Origin: Clostridiales bacterium
GTDB taxonomy: Bacteria > Bacillota > Clostridia > Oscillospirales > Oscillospiraceae
NCBI GenBank assembly: GCA_021200895.1
Contig: JAJQFX010000057.1
Coordinates: 1-5,937, forward strand
Direction: 5' to 3'
Length of the DNA: 5,937 nucleotides
A model generated the notes under the pieces. It made no database searches, was not told where the DNA came from, and was given only the letters and a program-made list of their open reading frames with translations. Numbering within the stretch: the stretch's first letter is position 1; each line of letters opens with the position of its first letter. Positions 1 through 5,937 of the stretch are shown here, one piece after another. Position numbers and translations under genes: made by a program.

Positions 1-1
1 G

Positions 2-3000
2 GCAGCGCTGTTTATGACCGGCAAGTCTCCCATCGAGATTGCAAACTTCCTGAGCTGGGAATACCGTGGCGGGCTGGGGCTGCTCACCGACAACGGCAGA
101 ATGTCCGCCTGGCTCGGGGAGCAGGGTATTTGGCTGGCCAATGGCGACCATGCACGGGATGCGGCACCGGGGATGTATATCCCCTGGCTGAACGTCGCCG
201 AGCGTATCGGGGCGCTGATGGAGACCGGTCAGTTTGCCACCAACGTGGAGCTGGCCGAGAGTCAGGGCTATTACTGCACCCAACTGGCGCAGTCCCTGTG
301 GTATCTGCGGCAAGATTTCTCGGAAATGGCTAAGAATATGTCGCTGATGACCTCACTGGACAGCTACCGTGGCGGCGGCTTTCCGCAGGATACGGCACGG
401 CTGGCAAATGCGCTGGCTGACTCGGAGACCCTCGCTGCCATCACGCAGGACATGGAGGCATTTGCACAGGTCTACGAGCAGGAACGGGGTATTCTCCGCT
501 TCCATCATCTCAATATCTCGGCAATGGTGAACGGTCTGCATGACCTGGCAGCTCCCTGGAAGGAATACACTTCGGACATAGCTGCGGTGCCGGGTGCCGG
601 ACAGTTCATCACGGAGGATGAGCTGGACGAGGCCATTTCCTATGGAAGTTTAATGGCTGGGGGCAAGGGCAGGATCTACACCTTCTTCTCTGAGCCGCAT
701 ACCACAAAAGAGCAGGCGGCATTTCTCCGGGAGGAATACGGCATTGGCGGTCACAGTGGGCCGTTCTCCAATAAGCGCCACAGCTCTGAACAGCACGATA
801 GTAAGGGAATCAAGCTGGAAAAGGACGGCTGTGCCACTGTCACGCTGACCTGGAACACTGTCGCTAAGCGGGTTGCTGCTTTGATAAAGGCTGATCGCTA
901 TCTGACAGAGGAGGAAAAGGCACAGCTTCAGCAGGATAAGGTGCCTGTCGAGCCGGTGCCAGAGGTTCCTGCGCCAGAACCACAGCTTGCAGACGATATG
1001 CCGCCTGTGGCAGAAGCTGAACCGGAGGAAGATGATTTCTCCGATATTGACCCTGAACGAGTACGAGAACGTCTGGCGGAACACGGCATTGTGAACGGTG
1101 AGGTGGTTGACCCGGATAAGCTGGCGCAAAGCCCCTTCATCCAACAGGTGGAGGCCGATGTGGAGCGTATCGCTGCGGAGGAAGACGCAGCGGAGGAAAC
1201 GTCCGTTGCCCCAGTGACCGATGGTAAACCAGCTGTACCCGAAGATACCCCAGAAAATCGCTTTCATGTGATTGAAGTGGACTGGTATCCGGGACGTGTG
1301 GCTTATTCCATCTGGGACGACCAGGCCGACAGCTACTATGTGGACAAGGACGGTCTCACCGTTGATTTCGTCAGCCGCTGGCAGGCCGAGGAATACCGGA
1401 ATGAGCTAGAAGAAGCTGTTCAGAGAGAGGCAAAACTTTCTCCCCTGGACAGAGCGAAAGAGCTGATTGATGAGTATTGTCTGGAGGAATTTTCGGAGGG
1501 TGCCGACTTTACTGACTTGACCACTATTGGCGTCGCTTTTACCACCCTCACAGACGATGAGATTCCCATTCAGGCGTATGTTGACCTGGTGGGATTTAAG
1601 CTGGAGCGTTATCTGGGTGAAGTGCTGTTCGATGTCCGGCAGTATGATTCGCTGGAGGCGCTGATTGCCGGAGAACTGGAAGAACTGAGCTTTAATGACC
1701 TGACCTATGCCTCAGATGAGCAAATTGCCGCTGTGCTGGCGCAGGAAGCGGAACAGGCTGACGTTCCCCTTGCAGAGCAGGCTGAACAGTTTGAAACGGA
1801 GCAGCAGGACTACCGGAACCAAGTTCTGTCCGGGCTGACCCCAGATCAGCAGCGCATCGTGATGGCGATGGAGACTGCCGGTTATCTGTTCCGTCCCACG
1901 GAGACCAACCCGATTTATTTTTGGGATTTGGATGATTACCCCATCACCTTTGACAGTTGGGACGCTGCCTATGAGTTTATCAACAGCGCAGAATTGAAGG
2001 ACACCCCCGGTCTGCGGGAGCAGGTGCAGGCTGTGCTTCACCCGAAGACGGCGTTCCCCTATGCCGTAGGAGATACGGTCTATCTGGAGGACGGCAAGCC
2101 CTTTGTCATCGACAGCATCGGGACATCGGATGTTCACCTGCTTGACCCGTCGCTTCGGTTCCCTGTCCTCCGGGCAGAGAGCCGGGAGAACTTCCTGCTA
2201 CTCATGGAGCGTTACCCCCAGGAACAGCAGGCAGAACAGTCGCCCCAGCAACCCACATTGACCGAGGAGCCGGTGGCATTTTACCCCGGTGAGCAAAACG
2301 GCCTGCCCTTCGATGTGGAGATCAGGACGCTCCACTTTGGCGAACGTGAACAGGCTGAGCCTGCTCAGGAGCATACCCCGGCGCAGGAAACGGCGGCTGA
2401 ACCTGTGGTCGAACCGGAGCTAACCCTGGAGGAGGCCATAGACAGAAACCCCATCTCCGTCCAGATCGGCGGCGAATGGCACACCTTCCCTGACCGGGAG
2501 GCTGCGGAAGAAGCCTTGTACGCCGATTATAAAGAGCAGACCCACCGGAACGCTCAGAATTTCCACATCACAGACGATGCGCTGGGCGAGGGCGGCCCCA
2601 AGGCCAAGTATCAGGCCAATGTAGCGGCCATCCGGCTGTTGCAGCACCTGGAGGCCGAGGGCTTGCAGGCCAGCCCGGAACAGCAGGAAGTGTTGTCCCG
2701 TTATGTGGGCTGGGGCAGTCTGGCCGACGCTTTTGACTCCAACAAGCCCGCCTGGGCGCAGGAATATCAGGAGCTGAAAAGCCTGCTCTCGGAGGAGGAG
2801 TATGCCGCTGCCCGTGCTTCTACTCTCAACGCCCACTATACCAGCCCTACCGTCATCAAGGCCATCTATGAGGCCGTCGGCAACATGGGTTTCCAGACCG
2901 GCAATATTCTGGAGCCGTCAATGGGCGTCGGTAACTTTTTTGGCTTGCTCCCTGACAGCATGGCGGGCAGTAAACTCTACGGTGTGGAGTTGGATAGCAT

Positions 3001-5937
3001 TACAGGCCGCATTGCCCGGCAGCTCTATCCCCATGCAGATATCAAGGTGGCCGGGTTTGAGACCACTGACCGCAGGGACTTCTATGACCTGGCGGTGGGC
3101 AACGTGCCGTTTGGCGATTACAAGGTCAACGACAGACCCTACAACAAGCTGGGTTTCAGCATCCACAACTATTTCTTTGCGAAAGCCTTAGACCAGGTGC
3201 GTCCCGGCGGCGTGGTGGCCTTTGTCACCTCCCGCTATACGATGGACGCCAAATCCCCGGAGGTACGCAAGTATCTGGCGCAGCGGGCGGAGCTTCTGGG
3301 AGCCATTCGACTGCCCAATAATGCGTTTCGTGCTAATGCCGGGGCGGACGTTGTCTCGGATATCATATTCCTGCAAAAGAGGGAGACTCCCATCGACATC
3401 GAACCTGACTGGGTGCATCTGGGTCAGACCCCGGACGGGTTCGCTATCAACAGCTACTCCGTAGACCATCCTGAGATGGTGCTGGGTGAGCTGACTTCCC
3501 AAAGCACCCAATACGGACGGGAGGAATGTACCGTTATCCCCATCCCCGGCGCTGACCTGGCAGAGCAGCTTCACGAGGCTGTTTCCCATATTCAGGGCAG
3601 CTATCAGGAGGTGGAGCTTTCCCCGGAAGACAGCCTGACACCCGTCACGGATACCATCCCCGCCGACCCTAACGTGAAAAATTTCTCCTTTGCGGCGGTG
3701 AATGGTGAGGTATATTTCCGGGAGGATTCCATTATGCGCCATGTGGCGCTCAGTGACACGGCCCGACAGCGGGCGCTGGGCATGATTAGCCTGCGCCAGA
3801 CGGTAAATGAACTGATCGAGTATCAGTTGGAGGATTACCCGGACGAGGCAATTCAGGCAAAACAGCACGAGCTGGAGCTGGCCTATGATGCCTTTACAGC
3901 GAAGTATGGCCTGCTGAACTCCCGCCCCAATGCGAGAGTGTTCGGGGACGATTCCTCCTATTATCTCCTCTGCTCTCTGGAGGATGTGGATGAGGACGGC
4001 AAGCTCATCGGAAAGGCGGATATGTTCACGAAGCGCACCATCCGGCCTGACCGGAGCGTGACCAGCGTGGACACGCCGGTGGAGGCGCTGGCCGTTTCCA
4101 TCGGGGAACGGGGCGTTGTTGACCTGCCGTTCATGTCCGAACTGCTGGGAACACCGGGCGAATTTGACCGTATCATCGAAGAGCTGTCCGGCGTCATCTT
4201 CCTTGACCCATTGGAGGCAGATGCAGAGGATAGGACGAAGGGCTGGCATACTGCTGATGATTATCTGTCCGGCAACGTCCGGGCAAAGCTCCAGGCAGCA
4301 CGGCTGGCTGTAAAGTCTGACCCCAGTTATGAGGTCAATGTGACTGCATTGGAAAAAGCACAGCCCAAAGACTTGGACGCCTCGGAGATCGACGTGCGGC
4401 TGGGTGCCACTTGGGTGGACAAGGATTATATCCAGCAGTTTATGCAGGAGACCTTCGAGACGCCCTTTTATATGCGCCGCAGTATCGAGGTGAAGTTTTC
4501 GTCCCTGACGGCGGAGTGGCAGATCACGGGCAAGACCGTCCCCAACCGCCATGATGTTGCGGCCTATGTGACCTACGGCACAGACCGGGCGAACGCCTAT
4601 CGTATTTTGGAGGAGACACTGAACCTGAAGGACATCCGTATCTATGACACGGTAGAGGATGCCGACGGCAAGCAGAAGCGTGTCCTGAACAAGAAAGAGA
4701 CCACCCTGGCACAGCAAAAGCAACAGGCCATCAAGGACGCCTTTCAGGATTGGGTGTGGAAAGATCCACGCCGCCGGGAGACGCTCTGTCAGAAGTATAA
4801 TGAGCTGTTCAACAGCACCCGTCCCCGTGAGTATGATGGTTCGCATATCCACTTTGTTGGCATGAACCCGGAGATCACCCTGCGGGAACACCAGAAAAAC
4901 GCCATTGCCCACGTCCTCTATGGCGGCAACACCCTGTTGGCGCACGAAGTGGGGGCAGGCAAGACGTTCGAGATGGCTGCGGCGGCGATGGAGAGTAAAC
5001 GGTTGGGGCTGTGTCAGAAATCGCTCTTTGTGGTTCCCAACCACCTGACCACTCAGTGGGCCAATGAGTTCCTGCGGCTCTATCCCAGCGCAAAGATTTT
5101 GGTGGCGACCCGGAAGGACTTTGAGACCGCACGGCGGAAGAAGTTCTGCGCCCGAATCGCCACCGGCGACTATGATGCGGTCATTATCGGACATTCTCAG
5201 TTTGAAAAAATCCCGATGTCCGCAGAGCGTCAGGAGCGACAATTACGGGAACAAATCGAGGACATCGAGGAGGCCATTGCAATGGCGAAATATCAGCGGG
5301 GTGAGAATTTTACCATTAAGCAGATGGAGAAGACCCGACGCTCCCTCAAGGCACGGCTTGAAAAGCTGACCAGCACAGAGAGAAAGGATGATGTGATAAC
5401 CTTTGAACAGTTGGGGGTGGATAGGCTCTTTGTGGACGAAAGCCACTTTTACAAGAACCTGTTCCTTTATACAAAAATGAGAAATGTGGCGGGATTGTCT
5501 ACCTCTGAGGCGCAGAAGTCCTCGGATATGTATATGAAATGCCGCTATATGGACGAGATCACCGGCGGACGGGGTATCGTGTTTGCCACCGGCACCCCTG
5601 TCAGCAACAGCATGACCGAGCTGTACACCGTCATGCGCTATCTCCAGTACAGCACCCTCCAGCAGAAAGGATTGACCCACTTCGACGCCTGGGCGTCCAA
5701 AGTCCATGCCGGAATGGTAGATGCCTCAGAGGATAATATGCTCTGCATCACGTCGGACGGCAGGAAAATCGGTCTCGACCAGCGGCTCATGAACCCGTTG
5801 CTACCCGATGACCCCAACAGCAAGCTGAACGCCTGCGTGAACAATGTGTTCCGTATCTGGCAGGAAGGGACGCCGGGCAGATTGACCCAGCTCCTGTTCT
5901 GTGATATGTCCACGCCGAAGAATGACGGCACCTTCAA
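2..5937 (+). CDS. Giant polyvalent DNA methyltransferase-SNF2-like helicase protein of a mobile element (partial at both ends)
   Basis: One frame stays open across the whole window (about 1,978 codons); both start and stop lie outside. Visible order: duplicated N-terminal module (residues 3-85 and 225-308), acidic linkers and small accessory domains (314-850), N6-adenine-type methyltransferase (853-1130), connecting region (1131-1620), superfamily 2 helicase lobe 1 (1625-1890) and the start of lobe 2 (about 1961 on). Family knowledge: such methylase-helicase giants, usually well over 2,000 residues, are carried by Firmicutes integrative conjugative elements, plasmids and phages, and resemble phage P1 DarB in design. 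The likely role is cytoplasmic, acting on element DNA through methylation and ATP-driven translocation, possibly against host restriction; this is inference. No signal peptide or membrane segment is seen in the visible part. An apparent in-frame deletion near residues 1897-1904 may impair the helicase. Family assignment is firm; biological function is not. Confidence 0.95.
8..256 (+). repeat. N-terminal module, copy 1 (protein-level repeat)
   Basis: Residues 3-85 form the first copy of a divergent module also found at residues 225-308. Shared landmarks are F4, E12, A14, F16-L17, E20-Y21 and a Gly pair (23-24) in a helix-turn segment. After a variable beta-like stretch come a Gly-Ile (GIW), a W-x-N-V-A-x-R-I/V segment starting at W62, and a closing helix ending near the residues FATNVEL. 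Copy 1 is followed by a helical stretch (residues 85-220) with no motif I recognise. The module is common at the N terminus of these mobile-element methylase-helicase proteins; its function is unknown to me. More copies may lie upstream of the window. Confidence 0.6.
674..925 (+). repeat. N-terminal module, copy 2 (protein-level repeat)
   Basis: Residues 225-308 repeat the module of residues 3-85. It has F229, E237, A239, F241-L242, E245-Y246, a GIGGHSG turn at 247-253, a KGIKL strand at 268-272, W284-N285 with V287-A288 and R290, and it ends in an RYLTEEE helix starting at R299. The offset to copy 1 is about 225 residues at the start and 222 at the tryptophan, so the two copies align with only small gaps. 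Of the two, this copy is closer to the form I remember from relatives, where the GIGG turn and RYLT ending are strongly conserved. The similarity is in protein sequence, not obvious in DNA, so any duplication is old. Confidence 0.65.
941..1258 (+). other. Acidic Pro/Glu-rich linker region
   Basis: Residues 314-350 are dense in Pro, Glu, Val and Asp (repeated PEP/PVP-like units, then a run of acidic residues), which suggests a flexible tether. A short helical segment follows (about 351-393), carrying an ERVRERLAEHG motif, and a second acidic Ala/Glu/Pro tether covers about 394-419. These stretches separate the N-terminal modules from the next folded domain. Such linkers are typical domain boundaries in very large mobile-element proteins and are usually the most variable part between relatives. 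No catalytic motif is visible. Confidence 0.6.
1259..1726 (+). other. Two small accessory domains (polyvalent-protein-associated type)
   Basis: Residues 420-470 form a compact beta-rich unit with alternating hydrophobic and acidic residues (FHVIEVDWYPG, then a YYVDKDG turn and a QAEEYRNEL helix). Residues 483-570 form a second unit that opens with a helix (DRAKELIDEYCLEEF) and continues with strands around IGVAFTTLTDDE and IQAYVDLVGFKLER, ending with a SLEALIAGELEELSFNDL segment. I recognise the second as a recurring domain in Firmicutes conjugative-element proteins of this class, of the LPD (large polyvalent protein-associated domain) kind, but cannot assign a numbered family. No catalytic residues are apparent; a protein- or DNA-binding role is only a guess. 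Confidence 0.5.
1727..2557 (+). other. Gln/Glu-rich linkers and a small beta domain before the methyltransferase
   Basis: Residues about 576-608 are low-complexity Gln/Glu/Ala sequence, probably a helical tether. Residues about 610-680 hold a mixed helix-strand unit (GLTPDQQRIVMAMETAGYLF and a following Trp/Asp/Tyr-rich stretch) that I do not recognise. Residues 685-739 form a beta-barrel-like unit beginning AVGDTVYLEDGKPFVIDSI and ending RAESRENFLLLMERYP; a similar 'GDTVYLED...FRAESRENF' unit recurs in relatives. Two more Gln/Pro/Glu tethers (about 740-760 and 780-806) frame a short segment, and a conserved LTLEEAIDRNP-IGGEWHTF unit then leads into the methyltransferase. Confidence 0.45.
2558..3388 (+). 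other. N6-adenine-type DNA methyltransferase domain
   Basis: Residues 853-1130 carry the marks of a class I, SAM-dependent N6-adenine methyltransferase. The entry segment has NFHITDDALGEGG and VLSRYVGWG, followed by a TLNAHYTSP segment (941-949) like the one preceding motif I in type I/IIG methylases. Motif I, the SAM-binding loop, is ILEPSMGVGNF (970-979), and the GVELD segment supplies the motif II acidic residue. Motif IV, the catalytic loop, reads GNVPFG with N1034, so the first Pro of the usual NPPF/Y is Val. RPGG (1067-1070) leads to a FVTSRYTMD strand and a LLGAIRLPNNAF segment, both typical of Eco57I/HsdM-like enzymes. Specificity is not predictable, and no separate target-recognition domain is recognised. 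Activity is plausible but unproven. Confidence 0.85.
3389..4876 (+). other. Conserved connecting region between methyltransferase and helicase
   Basis: Residues 1131-1625 join the two enzymatic domains. Recognisable pieces include an NGEVYFRED strand pair, a long helical stretch (from about RQRALGMISLRQTVNELIEYQ to AYDAFTAKYG), the TSVDTPVEALAVSIGERG segment, WHTADDYLSGNVRAKL, FMQETFETPFY, and VWKDPRRRETLCQKYNELFN just before the helicase. All recur in this order in relatives I recall from Firmicutes conjugative elements, so this looks like an integral part of the architecture and not an insertion. It may act as a DNA-binding or coupling scaffold, but nothing in it identifies a catalytic function. 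The longest minus-strand open frame in the window (3188-5242) lies mostly over this region and is a shadow. Confidence 0.6.
4877..5680 (+). other. SNF2/DEAD-like superfamily 2 helicase, N-terminal lobe
   Basis: Residues 1626-1893 show the helicase lobe 1 motifs in order. LREHQKNAIAH (from L1627) resembles the Q-motif region. HEVGAGKT (1648-1655; K1654 and T1655) is Walker A/motif I. VVPNHLTTQW (1677-1686) is motif Ia, and VIIGHSQF follows it. DESH (1812-1815) is Walker B/motif II, a DExH variant, and ATGTPVSNS (from A1862) is motif III. A charged segment predicted to form a coiled coil (1741-1795) lies between the Ia and II motifs, as is usual in this family. The lobe should bind and hydrolyse ATP to move along duplex DNA. 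Lobe 2 motifs (IV-VI) are not in the window apart from its first strand at about residue 1961. Confidence 0.9.
5222..5386 (+). other. Coiled-coil insertion within helicase lobe 1
   Basis: Residues 1741-1795 are almost entirely Glu, Arg, Lys, Gln, Leu and Ile, in two charged helical runs (from AERQERQLREQIEDIEEAI and from TIKQMEKTRRSLKARLEKL) separated by a short GENF turn. This suggests a helical hairpin projecting from the ATPase lobe between motifs Ia and II. Equivalent charged insertions occur in relatives, so it is a family trait. A role in protein contact or DNA clamping is possible but unsupported here. Confidence 0.55.
5690..5713 (+). other. Apparent in-frame deletion junction in the helicase
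   Basis: At residues 1897-1904 the sequence passes from WASK directly to VHAG. In relatives as I remember them, HFDAWAS is followed by a FGETVTAIEL-like segment, a Phe/Arg-rich stretch, a NLPELM-like helix and a long helical part ending in ERAEKVxAG, about 80-90 residues in all. Both flanks match the family: HFDAWAS before, and an AGMVDASEDNML then LDQRLMNPLLPDDPNSK run after. The reading frame is preserved. This could be a real deletion, a natural short form, or an assembly collapse; the comparison is from memory, not from an alignment. Confidence 0.5.
5714..5937 (+). other. Inter-lobe segment and start of helicase C-terminal lobe (cut by window end)
   Basis: Residues 1905-1978 cover MVDASEDNML, the SDGRKIGLDQRL segment and NACVNNVFRIW, which in relatives form the helices leading into lobe 2. 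The strand LTQLLFCDMSTPK (from L1961) is the first strand of lobe 2, equivalent to motif IV, and is followed by NDGTF at the window end. Motifs V and VI, including the arginine finger, must lie downstream. So the helicase is complete in design up to this point apart from the gap near residue 1900. Confidence 0.6.

Noticed and set aside
2..256. A possible gene start within the first bases (ATG at 14 or 113)
   Set aside because: The frame is open to the first base and copy 1 of the N-terminal module already begins before the ATG at 14; no Shine-Dalgarno-like sequence precedes either ATG at suitable spacing.
650..1267. Minus-strand 205-codon frame with hydrophobic and Cys/His-rich sequence, suggestive of a membrane protein
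   Set aside because: Its composition comes from reading the antisense of acidic Glu/Pro/Ala codons in the linker region; the sense frame is continuous and conserved here.
2354..2371. Short inverted repeat (CTGAG - CCTG - CTCAG) as a possible hairpin or terminator
   Set aside because: The stem is only 5 bp, there is no T-run after it, and it lies inside coding sequence for a Gln/Glu/Ala linker where repeated codons explain it.
2802..3191. Plus-strand 129-codon frame starting at an ATG
   Set aside because: It is out of frame with and fully inside the methyltransferase domain, overlapping motifs I and IV; a Ser/Trp/Pro-rich shadow translation.
3188..5242. A 684-codon minus-strand open frame, the longest frame with start and stop in the window
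   Set aside because: It lies opposite the continuous plus-strand frame that carries the methylase C-terminal part and helicase motifs. Its translation shows no domain, motif or plausible start signal, and its length follows from the codon bias of the sense gene.
5690..5713. Frameshift or pseudogene as the explanation for the odd helicase join
   Set aside because: The frame is unbroken on both sides and family residues resume in the same frame, so a simple frameshift is excluded; an in-frame deletion or assembly collapse remains.
5243..5937. Minus-strand open frames of 154 and 99 codons near the window end
   Set aside because: They are antisense to helicase motifs II and III and to the start of lobe 2, and show no recognisable protein features.

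Overview
The whole window is the interior of one very large plus-strand gene. A single reading frame (codons starting at base 2) runs from the first to the last base with no stop codon, about 1,978 codons. Its start lies upstream and its stop lies downstream, so no complete gene is present. I see no intergenic sequence, RNA gene, promoter, terminator, CRISPR array or IS element. Residue numbers below count from the codon at base 2.

The protein is a multidomain 'polyvalent' protein that fuses an N6-adenine-type DNA methyltransferase to an SNF2/DEAD-like superfamily 2 helicase. From N to C it contains: two divergent copies of an ~85-residue module (residues ~3-85 and ~225-308); acidic, Pro/Gln/Glu-rich linkers separating small alpha/beta domains of the large-polyvalent-protein-associated kind (residues ~314-850); the methyltransferase (~853-1130; motif I around EPSMGVGNF, motif IV NVPF); a long conserved connecting region (~1131-1620); and the helicase N-terminal lobe (~1625-1890; Walker A HEVGAGKT, DESH box, ATGTP motif III). 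The second helicase lobe is just beginning where the window ends.

The moderately GC-rich composition and the protein type point to an integrative and conjugative element (Tn1549/CTn-like) or related mobile element in a gut Clostridia host (Oscillospiraceae/Lachnospiraceae-like). This host call is from family resemblance only, because no flanking conjugation gene is visible. Such proteins are thought to modify, protect or remodel element DNA during transfer, as the methylase-helicase DarB does for phage P1.

The main oddity is in the helicase. Compared with relatives as I remember them, about 80-90 residues that normally follow the HFDAWAS motif appear to be missing, joined in frame around bases 5690-5713. 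The duplicated N-terminal module is the second point worth following up.
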